Notes: generated by a model from the letters alone, not told the origin. A DNA stretch of 64,000 bases from Sepiola atlantica (GCA_963556195.1 OY744525.1:26297413-26361412); one strand, 5' to 3'. Positions 10,940 to 21,889 are shown, counted from the stretch's first letter. Program-made: numbers and translations.

Positions 10940-11170
10940 AAAATGTATGTGTGTATCACAGGATGCAGTTTCATGTGATACCTATTGTATCAGTATGTCA
11001 TAGCTGATTTGTTTACCTTTTAAACTTCCGGTAATTATCTGCCCTTAGCCTGTCCTCACTTCCTGTCCCCACTTGTAATGGCGTCCTATGTAAATAAAGT
11101 TTGTGTTCATTTACTCTCCGTCTCTGTTTGTTCTTAATCCAAGCCATCCTCAACCGGCGACAACACAACA
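10940..11170 (+). mobile_element. 5' LTR of a Gypsy-like (Mag-type?) retrotransposon
   Basis: Upstream of a primer-binding-like site the sequence ends CGACAACACAACA, a typical LTR 3' end (CA). A polyadenylation signal (AAATAAAG) lies at 11092-11099. The 5' edge is uncertain, with TG candidates at about 10940-10995. No matching 3' LTR is visible after the integrase remnant (12954 onward), so the element is truncated at its right side. Confidence 0.6.
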
Positions 11171-11188
11171 TGGTGTCAGAAGTGAGAT
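11171..11188 (+). promoter_or_regulatory. Candidate tRNA primer-binding site
   Basis: TGGTGTCAGAAGTGAGAT follows the LTR-terminal CA directly. A start of this type is common in Gypsy/Mag-like elements for minus-strand priming. Identification rests on position and motif only. Confidence 0.55.
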
Positions 11189-11347
11189 CCAAGGACACAA
11201 GAATGTTTTTCAGTGAAAATCACACTTTATAATGATATTTGTCAGGTTTAGGTGACATTACACTCGTCCTCGGGAAATATGCACGTGCACACAACCATAC
11301 GCTGAGGTAAGAGGAATTTGACTCTACTGTTTTGTTAATTTCTCATC

Positions 11348-11828
11348 ATGGAAACCCCCCATACATCAGCACCAAGGATAGACTGGTCCAGTCCCAACTT
11401 GGGAAAAGAAATGGACATTTTTTTACGTCAGGCCACATTATATTTTGGTGGACCACTTTGTGACGTGGACGACGGCGTGAAAGTAAATTACCTCCTTTTG
11501 TGAACTGGTGTCGAAGGGCAGGAGATTAGCGACCACTTCGTTTTTCAGACGGATGAAAGTAAAAATGTGGACAACTACATGAGACATTGCAAGAATTATG
11601 TCAGTCCTCAGTCAAATTTCCGGGTGTCTCGACACCAACTTTTACAGAGTCGCCAATAGGAGAATGAGCCAGCCCACTCATTTCTAAAGAGGCTGAGGCA
11701 AATAATAAAAAATTGCGAATATGACCCCATAGTCGAAGAGACAAACTTGGTGGACTTATTTATATTTGGACTAAACCTCAAGTCAACCTCCAAGACTGGC
11801 AAGGATGCTGCTAAAGATTCAAGAGTAT
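11348..11828 (+). pseudogene. Gypsy-like gag remnant
   Basis: A frame opens at the ATG at 11348 and reads through two in-frame stops (TGA near 11501, TAG near 11657). Visible blocks include FLRQATLYFGG, a 'DNYMRHCKNY' segment, and HSFLKRLRQIIKNCEY followed by LVDLFIFGL. These are characteristic of the capsid-like gag region of Mag/Gypsy retrotransposons. No CCHC knuckle remains: the gag sequence is cut off near 11800 and fused to the end of RNase H. Non-functional. Confidence 0.7.
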
Positions 11829-12953
11829 AATTTTGTAATGAAATACAGCCCAGCCAGAGCAGTTCCCAGACCAGGCAATCACATTGAAGGCATCGACCTC
11901 AACATCCACATAATAAACACTCAGCTAAGTGCATCACCAACTTGCCTACAAGACATTAAGCTGGAAACCATGAAGGATTTAACTGTAAGAGAGCTCATCA
12001 ACACTGTGATGACCGGATGGCCATCAGATCGCTCTGGTTGCCCCAGTTGCTTACTTCCATACTGGAATTTTAGGGATGAAGTTGGGATCCAAGATGGTGT
12101 CCTACTGAAAGGCAACAAAATTGTCATACCTGCTTCACTCTAACCAGATGTTCTGCAACAACTGCACTTATCACATCAGGGAGTAGAAAAACCCCGGCTG
12201 CTGTTTACTGGGTAGGAATAAATAAGGACATTGAGGATATGGTTGCAAGATGCCCCACATGTCAAAAGTATCAACCAAGTATCCCATCAGAAACATTGCT
12301 TCAACATGAAACCCCTTCTTACCCATGGCAGTATATCAGCACAGATCTCTTCACAATGGAAGGAAATGAGTACCTTTTAGTGGCAGACCAATATAGCCGC
12401 AGTCCATTTGTACGACGCCTGCAGTCAACAACATCTGCTGCAGTGATCAAGCAGATAAAACAAATATTTGAGGAACAAGGTGTTCCTGAAGTGGTCTATA
12501 GTGACAATTGGCCTCAGTACACAAGTACAGAATTTGCCAACTTTGCAGAGAAGTTCAACTTTAAGCACACAACATCATCACCACATTACCCTCAATCCAA
12601 TGGGTTTGCAGAAAGAATGGTTGGTGTATGCAAGTAGCTACTTCTGAAGGCCCAAGAGATTGGTAATGATTGCCATTTGGCGATGATGTCATATAGAGGT
12701 ACACTGCTTTCAACCAACCTTAAATCTCCAGATGAACTCCTCAACACCACTAGTCTCTAAGCAACAGCTCAGAGATGAGCAAACCAGAGACATAATGCAA
12801 TGGAACAAAGACAAGACAAAGAATTGGTATGACCAACGGAATAGCCACTGCCATCCACCATTGCAGGCAGGTCAGCAAGTTCACATCCAAGATGAGAAAA
12901 CCAAGTTGTGGAAACCTGGAACAGTCACACAAACCACTGCAGAGCCAAGATAA
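11805..12953 (+). pseudogene. Gypsy-like pol remnant: RNase H end plus integrase
   Basis: Starts with MLLKIQEYNFVMKYSP, the closing block of Gypsy RNase H, then the linker, then integrase. The zinc-binding tail MVARCPTCQKYQP starts at 12239. Catalytic-core blocks are ISTDLF, VYSDNWPQYTS and PHYPQSNGFAERMV. Thirty-five residues separate the second aspartate from the glutamate, the canonical D,D-35-E spacing. The usual glycine in DNGPQ is tryptophan. A stop after GVCK (about 12636) and a frameshift near 12150-12238 break the frame. The C-terminal part (WYDQRN, GQQVHIQDEKTKLWKPG) continues in another frame to about 12953. Protease, RT and most of RNase H are absent. Confidence 0.85.
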
Positions 12954-13059
12954 ATGTCTTAATATTAAAGAAAAAGAATCTATGTTTTTTTGTAATTTAG
13001 AAAAATGTTTCTTTTCTATGACAAATGTTAAAGTCATCATCATCATCACTACCAACATG

Positions 13060-13270
13060 TTGACTCCTTGGCCTTTTGGCTAGGAGCAAAATGGAGTATA
13101 TGTCCTGAATCTGCATTTAGTTTTTATGTCCTCGGTCAGTGAAGGAGAAATCCTTCTAGACCGAGGTAATTGACATTTTTATTCTAACCGTTTTGGGTGA
13201 GCTGGATTTTCCCCACGTTAAATATGTGCCTAACTCTTCTTTCGTGGGACAAGGGAAATAGCAACAACAA
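13060..13270 (+). mobile_element. U2-snRNA-headed SINE, well preserved copy
   Basis: The head at 13065-13108 reads CTCCTTGGCCTTTTGGCTAG then GAGCAAAATGGAGTATATGT. It follows the U2 snRNA 5' stem (CTCGGCCTTTTGGCTAAGATC) and the GTGTAGTATCTGT segment. The body has TGTCCTCGGTCAGTGAAGGA, GAAATCCTTCTAGACCGAGG and GGTGAGCTGGATTTTCCCCA. The 3' block is GTGCCTAACTCTTCTTTCGT, followed by a short (CAA)n tail. The body matches the copy at 41243-41432 almost block for block, which makes this a dispersed family rather than a lone pseudogene. Confidence 0.75.
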
Positions 13271-13279
13271 CAAATTTAT

Positions 13280-14059
13280 TAAAAAAAATAATAAACGAAT
13301 GTATTTAATTATTAACAGAAACCCTTTGATAATTATTGCGTTTAATGCAAACTTTATATTAAAAAAGTAATTATTCGAAAGTTATTGAGGTTGTTGCTAT
13401 GTGTAAATATACGCGTGCGAAAACGTAACCTAAAACAACAACAAATAATGAAATGGAAGTTATGATTTTGAATTTTAAATTTAATTTAATAAATCGCTTA
13501 AATAATATAACTACGGATAATAATTAATATATTGATATCAAGAACACTTTTTCGTATATATAATAAAATAGGAGAATCAAATTATAAGTGAATCATACTG
13601 AATATAAATTTATTAGACAATGTTTAAAAAATAAATATGCAAATAATGTATAGCTTTGAGAGTGTTTAGTCAGGTTTTCTGTGAGTATATATACGGTATG
13701 TGAAAATCTCTTAGTTTATAATTGAATTAGGTAGAGATGAGGTGTTTTGATATGAATATAATTCAGATAAATGAAAAAAGCTTTCACATTTATTCATTTA
13801 GAATACACATTTCGAAACTGAAGCCTCAATACCGGATACAGTTTCATGTCATATCCAATGCTTCAAAATTGGTATTAAGTGTAATTATGCTACACAGTAC
13901 TAAAATGAAAACCACTTAGCCATTCTGAACTGTTTATGGTAAGAATTTTACATGTGGAGAAGCTTTTTAAAAACAAACCTTATGCTGATAATCACCTACA
14001 TTACATGAGTTTTTACAGTATACTCGATTCAGCAACAACTTTTATGAAAAGTATTTATA
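13280..14059. other. No recognised feature
   Basis: Very AT-rich. Two short frames (13737-13919 and 13936-14145) have no conserved motif; the second runs into the degenerate array that follows. Confidence 0.5.
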
Positions 14060-15140
14060 AATACTTTTCTAAGACATTTCCAAGATTATTTACAAGCGAA
14101 TTCAAAGACTATTTCAAAGAAAATTACAAGAATATTACAAAGTAAATTCCAAGATGATTCCAAGACAATTGAACAGAATAACATCATAATTCCAAGACCG
14201 CTTCAATACAATTTCAAAACCATTCCATGATAACTTCAAGACAATAGCAAATAAATTCCAGGACAATTTTAAAACAATTATACAGCATTTTTTTTTAAAT
14301 CTAAAGGCTTTTCCAAGACTATTCCATTAAAATTCCAAGATAATTCGAAAGTAAATTCCAAGACAATTCCAAGAAGATTCCAAGTTCATTCTAAAAGAAT
14401 GCTATGATAATTCCAAGATTATTCAAAAAGAATTATATGATAATTCCAAGATTGTTTCAACGAATTCTACAATTCTAAGACCATATCAATGCAATTCCTA
14501 AACAATTCCATGATAATTCCAAAAACAATTCAAAGACACTTCAATTCATAGAAAATTCTAAAGATAATTCCGAGACAATTCCAACGAAAACTTCAAAAAT
14601 CAATTTTCTAAGACAATCCCAATGACTATTCCAAGATAATTCCAAAGAAAATTCCAAAGGATATTCTAAGACAATTTGAAATTCAATTAACAGACAATTC
14701 CAAGACTATTCCAAGAACAATCAAAGATTTGTCTAAGAACAATCTCAGAGAATTCAAAAGAACCTTCTAAAGAAAATTCAAAAGAATTCCAAGACAATTC
14801 CAAAGAAAATTCCAAAACAATTAAGGAAAATAACAAAGTATCTCATGATAATTCCAAGGCAATTCCAACGAAAATTCACAACAAATAAAGAAAAATTCGA
14901 TAAAATTTCAAAAATGCTAGACCAATTCTAAGTCAATTTCAATACAATTTACAAACCATTCCATGATTATTCCAAGACAATTCCAAAGAAAATTCCAAGA
15001 GAATCCATGTTTATTCTAAGACAATTCTAAGACAATTAAAAATGAAATTTAAAAAAAAATCCCCAAAATCCTATTACAATTCCAAGACAAGTCTAAGACA
15101 ATTATAAATTCCAGACGGTTACAATATAATTTTAAAGGCA
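14060..15140. repeat. Degenerate short-unit array, ATTCCAAGACA-like
   Basis: For about 1.1 kb the plus strand is dominated by variants of ATTCCAAGACAATTCCAA, with unit size near 10-15 bases. The words AATTCC, CCAAGA and GACAATT recur dozens of times with irregular spacing (for example 14340-14470, 14500-14720, 14780-15010). Strong purine/pyrimidine strand bias: A and C dominate the plus strand. There is no coding potential. Confidence 0.8.
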
Positions 15141-15422
15141 ATTCAAAATTTGTATAGAAGTATTCAAAGCATAGAAATAAGCAATTTTTATAGAGTATAT
15201 AAAAGTAAGCAATTTACTATAGAAGTATAACCGATGCAGTTAGAACCTTATCTTTGTATCTTTTTTATGTATTACCTACTGTCTGATGGAGAAAGTCCAA
15301 AATTAGTCAGGAATATGGTTGTTGAGTTGGATATGAAATATCAGCATCCGACCTTGATAGAAAATACATTTGTTATCCAACAATATTTTGATCTTGTTTT
15401 CACAGATCTTCATATTTTTACA

Positions 15423-15423
<1 letters not shown>

Positions 15424-15458
<35 letters not shown>

Positions 15459-15640
15459 TTTTTTATTACATATTAAAGTGTTTATTACCTACAGACGATA
15501 GCTCTATCATTCATACAGAGTACACTTTTCTATAAATATAGCAACTAATATATATATATATATATATATATGTTATTATACAAATATATGAAATTTCTAT
15601 AATAATTTGGCAAAACTATGTATCACATCACTTGAAAACT
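15424..15640 (-). mobile_element. TA arrays flanking a truncated SINE tail
   Basis: (TA)n at about 15424-15453 and 15547-15571. Between them lies AAGTGTTTATTACCTACAGA, the inverse of the 3' region seen in the TA-tailed SINEs at 56405 and 56760. The SINE head is not visible. Confidence 0.5.
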
Positions 15641-16099
15641 ACTAATAAAAATTTCACATTTTCTGAAAAATTAATCTTCAATCACAAAAGTGTTAAAACG
15701 ACTTTCTCAGTGGTTTTAGGGGATTAGGTCAATGTTTTAGGGGGTTGGGTCATTGTTTTAGAGGGTTGGGTCATGTTTTCAAAGTCAGTGACCACCGTCT
15801 ATATCAAGTGAAAACTATTTGACAAAGGCAATAATCTTAAACCTTGCTCACTTAAAGATGAGTAAAAAGCATTAAACAGATAGATACCATTAAGTAGATA
15901 ACATTAAATATATACTCGGTTGGCTGAGTAGCACTGAGTAATGGGCTTGTGCAGTCAAGCAAAACTTTTCAGTACTGAATATGTAGATTAATTAATATCG
16001 CTCTATCTTTCGGTCTGATGAACGCAAATCAAGAAATTGGGCATTACCATGTTAGACTGCTCACTGATCGCCATCGAAATGCTGCATCTATTTATTGGG

Positions 16100-16285
16100 T
16101 TTCAGAAATTTTTTAGATGAGGGTGGATTATTTGTACTTTAGACTACTATTCTCATCTCCGCTGTTAGTTTTACAACGTTTCGACAGATGTTGCCTCCGA
16201 CCATCTTTAAGTGTATCTTTTCGAACTCATGGATCTTTATGTCAAACTCGGGAATTTATACGGAATTTTGAACTGAACAATTTTT
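16100..16285 (-). mobile_element. SINE body fragment, same family as 1985-2333
   Basis: Contains AATTTTTTAGATGAGGGTGG and CAACGTTTCGACAGATGTTG, ending near GAACTGAACAATTTTTTATT. The tRNA head is missing and the sequence runs into another repeat at 16288. Confidence 0.65.
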
Positions 16286-16287
16286 TA

Positions 16288-16600
16288 TTTATTACTCTCA
16301 CTTCCGTCACTCTCTCTCACTCTCTGTTTATTAAGAGGTGAAGGTAATAATAAAAAGGAACAAATAAAAGTATTGAGATAGTCCATTATAAACAAAAGAG
16401 AATATCACCACAAATAGTACTACAATTTAACTCTTAGCTGGAGAGAGAAAGAGATATAGCGAGCTAGAAGACTAGTTTTGTATTTCTATTTTTAATCTTT
16501 AACTAGCTTTGCAAACTCATTTTTTTCTGATTCAAAACATCTAACCGGCACGCAATGAGTTGCTCAACGAACTACATTTTTTTCTAATTATATATAGATA
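16288..16600 (+). repeat. Dispersed repeat C (unclassified)
   Basis: Shares CTCTCTGTTTATTAAGAGGT, ATAGTCCATTATAAACAAAA, GGAGAGAGAAAGAGATATAG and a 'CTGATTCAAA...CATCTAAC' 3' block with 39885-40270, and the 3' block again with 28400-28530. No ORF or Pol III promoter is seen. Confidence 0.6.
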
Positions 16601-17150
16601 GTATAAAATTTAAGATTTAATAACAAATTCGGAGCAAAATAACTTTTACACATGTTTCTAGAAGAGTCGGAGGCAAACACAGGTAATCCATCCTGCTTAT
16701 TTTGACCCTAACCCCTTTCATCAGAAATTCGTAATAGAGGGGATCATCCGGTATTCCAATGTTTTTGCCTCATTCTCGAACTTTTTACTTCATAAAATCC
16801 TTTGGTTTTATACCATAAACTTTGTACAATTATTTCAACGTTATTATTTGTTTCTTTTTAACCGGATTTGACTGTTTGTTGCTGGATTTTTCCTCTGTGC
16901 TTGGCTTTATATGGCTAACGATTTGATATCTCTGATCATCCATTTGCCATTTTTCTGATGTTTTCTCAAGATTGCCTTTAGATTTGCCTTCCGAATTTGT
17001 CATTAAATCATAGAATGATATAATTTTAAATTTAATGATTTATTAATAGCTCTATTGGATATTTACAAATATTGAGCTTCATTTTTGCTTTTGGAAATTG
17101 ATTCTCAGTTTAATCGATCTGAACTACATAAATTTGCTTTTATATTATTA

Positions 17151-17154
<4 letters not shown>

Positions 17155-17202
<48 letters not shown>
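17155..17202. repeat. (TA)n microsatellite
   Basis: About 24 uninterrupted TA units directly upstream of the tandem SINE dimer. Comparable arrays are noted with their flanking elements elsewhere in this list. Confidence 0.95.
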
Positions 17203-17206
<4 letters not shown>

Positions 17207-17214
17207 ATAAATAA

Positions 17215-17930
17215 ATTATCACGTGGAAGGAAAGAGAATTAAGATCTATATGTTGTCGATACGATGGACAAACATCAAAAGCTAGTCAAATAGTGTTCAA
17301 CTACAGACGTAGAAATATTGCATCATGCTAAGATTAACAGCTTTTTATAACTCTCTTAAAGATGCCCAAATCCTATTTTGAAGGGGGATGATAACAATAT
17401 TTTTAATAAATAAATATTAAGTATTTTTAACATACAGACACTAGTGATTTGGGCTTATGCAGTCATCACTGTAGGAGATGACAATTATTGTTGGTCGAAG
17501 AGTTCGAACCCAGTCACAAATTCACCCTTTACTTTGCAGTCCGGAATTCTTCCCTTTGGCCACCAAGAATTATCACGTGACAGGAAAGAGAATTAAGATC
17601 TATATTTTGTCGATACGACGGACAAACATCAAAAGCTAGTCAAATAGTGTTCAACTACAGACGTAGGAACATTGCATTATGCTAAGGTGAACAACTTTTT
17701 ATAACTCTCTTAAAGATGCCCAAATCCTATTTTGAAGGGGGCTGATGAGAATATTTTTAATAAACAAATAGTAATTATCTTTTTAACCTGGAGACACTAG
17801 TGTTTCTTCTTTACACAATCATCAGTGTAGGAGATGACAATTCTTGCTGGTCGAAAAATGCAAACCCAGTCATGGCCTCTGGGACAAATGCTTTTGTCGA
17901 TATTGGGTTGGAGGATATCTGTGCAAGATA
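17215..17930 (-). mobile_element. Tandem dimer of a tRNA-headed SINE
   Basis: Two units about 354 bp apart share AAGAGAATTAAGATCTATAT, GGACAAACATCAAAAGCTAG and TAACTCTCTTAAAGATGCCC. On the minus strand each carries an A-box-like TGGTGGCCAAAGGG and a B-box-like GGTTCGAACTC (first unit), weaker in the second. The first unit's head is near 17555 and its tail runs leftward into TA-rich sequence. Confidence 0.7.
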
Positions 17931-18060
17931 ATTGCTTACATTTTTTCCTTTCATTAATATTTTTAATAACCTGAATTTACAATTATATAATAATTAAAGT
18001 AAATCTAATAACCGAGCAATGTAGAGGGAATGGTATGCTTTAAAATGGTATGTACACTAA

Positions 18061-19170
18061 CTAGAGATGGGCGGTTTTACCGAAAAACCGCGGTTTTTCG
18101 GTTTCGTCTCCATACCGAATCGTTTTTTTTTTTTAAACCGTAACCGTTCGGTATTGTGTTTTTACTACAGTAAGCCACCATATACAAGGAAACATGGTTG
18201 AAAAGATTTTCCGATTTGAATAAAATTGAATATTACCAAAAAATGTTATATTAGTAAGAGGACAGATTGAACAAATATATGGTCAAAACATTTAATTGAC
18301 TTGTAGGAAGAAATCTTTGTTTACAGTTTGTTTATCATTAACATTTTGAATTTTCAAATGAAAAAAAAAGAGAAATACGACAGACAACATGACATCGTAT
18401 TTTTAGCATAAACTATTTTCAAATGAAAAAGAAAAAATCAAACGCGTTCCGTATGATGTCGAAAATCTATTTGATTCAACTCAAAATTGTAAAATAATTA
18501 TTTATGTTTGTTTCAGAGTTATCTAAAAAAATAAGTTATTAAAATGAAATTTTAAAAAATACTTGTTGTAAAAGTAAATAAACAAAAAGTAGCGAGCGAG
18601 TATAAACATTTAAAAAGAAAAAAAGTAGTTGCCAATGCTAGTATCACTTTATTCGCATTTTTTAAATTATTTTAAACATTAGGCATTTCATTGTTTACTT
18701 TTGAAAAGCCACTTCATACATAAATTGTCATTTCTAGAGAACTATCTCTCAACTATACCGTTTTTTCTCCCAAAAATGGGTTATTCAAAAAGTAGACTAT
18801 GCAACGATTTATATTTTACTAAATTGTTAATATGGTATTTATTTAGAGTTGACAATTTATTCGAAAGTTTAATTATTAAACTTTAATCCAAGTCATGAAT
18901 TCTATGACTAAAATTACCTTAAAGCTTAAAAAATGACTTTAGGTGAATTAATAATCTCTACTTTTTTTTAACCATCCTTCCTTTTCCCTTGGCGCGGTTT
19001 TCGGGTGTACTACTAGTCTTTTATGCATGTCTATAAAGTTTTATTACCCTGTCTTAAAAACAAATATTAATAATAACTAATCATCACACAAGAGAATGAA
19101 TAGCTTCCATAGTAAAAATTTTTTTTCAAAAAAACCGAAAAACCGAACCGTATACAGTCACTTACTAGAA
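18061..19170. mobile_element. hAT-like non-autonomous element (tentative)
   Basis: The left end is CTAGAGATGGGCGGTTTTAC, followed by a perfect 24-bp palindrome at 18079-18102 (centre ACCGCGGT) and CGGTTTCGTC. The right side at 19127-19155 reads AAAACCGAAAAACCGAACCG, an inverse match to the left-end motif. 'AGAGATGGGC' is typical of hAT termini. No transposase frame lies between, and the right end lacks the expected CCCATCTCT, so the right boundary is uncertain. Confidence 0.45.
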
Positions 19171-19834
19171 TATATAGATAACTAGTTCTACCTACTTGAT
19201 GTTGTCTGCAAGGAAAAGTAAAAATATGACCAACTTGTTTACGAAAAAACAGATATAATTTTTTGGTGACTTTAATTTCGTAATCAAATTAGTCTGTGGA
19301 ATAAGAATTGTTTTTAAAGTTCGTTTTAGTACTTGACACGTATCGATTAATAGTAAAAAATAAAACAGGATGAGTAATCAAAGAACAACAAATAGTAGAG
19401 AACAAATAATGATTGTAATTAATGTGGAGGCGAGAAACATACAAACACGCTTGAAGTCGCATGATTAATATACATGTATTATTTTAAGAGCTCAGGAGAG
19501 AGTATGATTGCACACAGGAACTTCCCTTTAATCTGTTTCGTTGAGTAAGGGAAAATGTCTCCACTCTAGCAGTTTTCTTAGCTGGAATAAGTATTTTCAG
19601 AAATTAATGAAGCGAAATAAAATATATCTGTGCCAATAACATAGTAGTAGGAAGAAACAAAAAATACGGGTTGTTCGAATGAAGTATTGATATGAAAGAT
19701 GGATTGCTAGTTGGGTCTGACTTTGAAAGTCCGACAAGATAGGTTTATATGTTAGATTCTTTAAAAAATAACTATAAAACAAAAAGTAAATAATAACAAT
19801 AATAAACTACTCTCCCCCCCCCCCAAAAAAAAAA

Positions 19835-20196
19835 ATGATGGCATCAGCCTCGGCTGATACTACACAAAATTGTCATGATGGGTCAAGTAAGATAGAAAGA
19901 CCGAGGAAGGAGAGTACTGACCAGACCTCCACTGGAAGTGTACAGAGAGTAATGGGACCTTGGAGAGGCTTATTGCTACCCAAATCACACAGAAAACCAA
20001 TCGTTGTTGCCAACAAGAAATCAATGGTAAGCAGCTGTTGTGATAACACAAAGTCATTTGCAATGGTTATCGAAAGAGGTGGGGAATACTGGAAATCTTG
20101 GAAGACTTATTGTCACTCAGACTCCAGGGAACACCACTGGTTATTATCAGTGAGCAATCACTGATGATGACCTGTGTGAGAACTCCCAGTGAGTTG

Positions 20197-20241
<45 letters not shown>

Positions 20242-20250
20242 GCCATAGTA
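19835..20250 (+). mobile_element. Dispersed ~365-bp repeat with (ATA)n tail
   Basis: The body from ATGATGGCATCAGCCTCGGC to ACCTGTGTGAGAACTCCCAG is followed by about 14 ATA/TAA units (20199-20240). A second copy lies on the minus strand at 63385-63740 with an (ATT)n run on its tail side. The body is open for 109 residues, but the second copy does not keep the same frame, so I do not call a gene. The 3' trinucleotide tail fits a retroposed element. No A/B box was recognised. Confidence 0.7.
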
Positions 20251-20284
20251 ACAGTGATAATAAATGTCTATTATAAAACAATAC

Positions 20285-20500
20285 ATATTTACCTCCTTGC
20301 CAGGAGGTTAGACACAAGGTCAGGTGTGGGTTTGAGAAGCGCACACTGGTTTACAAAAAATGCCTGAGCAGCCCCATCAGCATTCCCAGGCAAGGGCGCC
20401 TCAGCACGACCTTTGTTAAGAAGGCCTGTTCGATTGAAAATGACATCATACACTTTGGCGCAGGCATGATATACTTGAAAGTCAGGCTGTCGATAACGAA
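20285..20500 (-). mobile_element. Diverged U2-SINE-related copy
   Basis: On the minus strand the 3' end GTGTCTAACCTCCTGGCAAG and the block GAGGCGCCCTTGCCTGGGAA correspond to the copy at 47502-47815 (GAGGCGCCCCTACCGGAGAA; GTGCCTAACTCCTGGAGAGG). Upstream, TGCGCCAAAGTGTATGATGT is a weak match to the U2 AAAGTGTAGTATC segment. Confidence 0.5.
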
Positions 20501-21149
20501 TGGAATTCAAACAAATAATTTCAATACAAACAAACAATAAAGTTACTAGTGCAGAAATAAATTTAAAAAAAAAAAATCAAACTTATAAAAAAATCTGTTG
20601 GATAATTTAGTTGAATGTTTGAAATTTTCTTTTACTGCTTTGTTTGTTCTTAGTAAAATTATTATCATTTTTTTACGACAAAAATTATTTAACAGAGAAT
20701 TTAAAGTGATCCAGACAAGCGTTCTTTCTAACTTTTTTTTTTTTAATACTGTGATCCTAATCACGAGAGTCAACATGAAAAAACATTAGAGAACCTCTAT
20801 TAATTCCCTGAAAATAGTAGTTTATTTCAGGTATTTCGAGGTTTCATTAGGCGATGACTAGCACCAAGAACATCAGCAGAAAAACGATACTTAATGGAAA
20901 GACCTTCTCTTTACGATGACCACAGCCTCAGAGCAAAGGTAAAGCCTGGGAGGGTGGACTAAACAGAACCATGTCTCAGCCTGACAGCAAGAAAGCCACT
21001 GTCGAACTGATTTGCATCATAATTCTATGATACAACATACACATAAATAAATAAAATGAAAAAAAGAAAATGGAATTATTTTTGCACAAACAAGAAATAT
21101 TACATCACATTCTCACATGTTGAACGTCTCGAAGTGTTGAAATTATTAT

Positions 21150-21498
21150 GTTGAATCATTTTGAATAAGGACTGAAATACAACAAAAGCAACACTTGACG
21201 ATTGCCTCCCTTAGACATGAAACGAGGTAAAATGTTGAATCTGTGGAGCGAGTTGAAGAGCTGGGATACAGCAAAAACGTCTGTCGCTCACCTTCTACTG
21301 TCGGTGGCTGAGTTTGTTGACGCAGGGATTTAGGGAGTTGATTGCTGATCGCATTTACATATGATCGGCCGTTTGGGTTTTGAATCTCGGCATTTATACA
21401 CTTTCTACATCTAGCCACACTGATGAGGCGTAGATGACGAAACAGCTGTCTGTCGATGAGTGTATTATGTATGTATATATATATATATATATATATAT
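21150..21498 (-). repeat. Dispersed repeat with TA tail, copy 1
   Basis: Shares TAGATGACGAAACAGCTGTC, 'CTGATGAGGCGTAGATGACG' and a 'GCATTTA.A..TGA.CG' block with 22235-22510 in the same orientation. It ends at a TA array at 21473-21498. Confidence 0.65.
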
Positions 21499-21507
21499 GT
21501 TTTTTTT

Positions 21508-21690
21508 TATTATCTATGTACGTATGCGTTTCGTCCTTTATAATCGGGACTCATCAGCATAGAGATATGACTATTCATCATGCGATTAGAAACTCCGGAT
21601 TTCGAGTATTTTACAACTTAAATCCCGACATCTAGAACCACTGGGCCACCGCTGAATAGCGAATAAACAGTGATCATTTTAACACTAATA
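21508..21690 (-). mobile_element. tRNA-headed SINE with TA tail
   Basis: On the minus strand an A-box-like GTGGCCCAGTGGTTCTAGAT near 21640 and a degraded B-box region at about 21580 precede the body AGTCCCGATTATAAAGGACG. The 3' end reaches the TA array at 21473-21498. Same family as 57005-57175. Confidence 0.65.
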
Positions 21691-21889
21691 TCCAGCCTGA
21701 AGATGATTGAATGAATCAATCGAAGATGATTGAATGACTTGCGAAAAATGAAACATAAAACCTACAGATTCTACATACTACAATTTAACAGAAATACTCG
21801 ATGGACTATCTTAAAAATCCCCCCCAAAAAAATCAACAGAAGACTTATTAAGCAGAAACATTCTATGTTGTTAAATAACGTGTGTCATA

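Noticed and set aside
12750..13058. 102-residue minus-strand frame
   Set aside because: Shadow of the Gypsy integrase C-terminus on the opposite strand.
15234..15455. 73-residue frame ending in IYIYIY
   Set aside because: The C-terminus is a translated (TA)n array and the rest has no motif. The same applies to other IYIY-containing frames across the window.
21146..21418. 90-residue minus-strand frame with several cysteines (and the 82-residue one at 22222)
   Set aside because: Both are translations of the same dispersed repeat with different frames and breaks, so there is no evidence of protein constraint.
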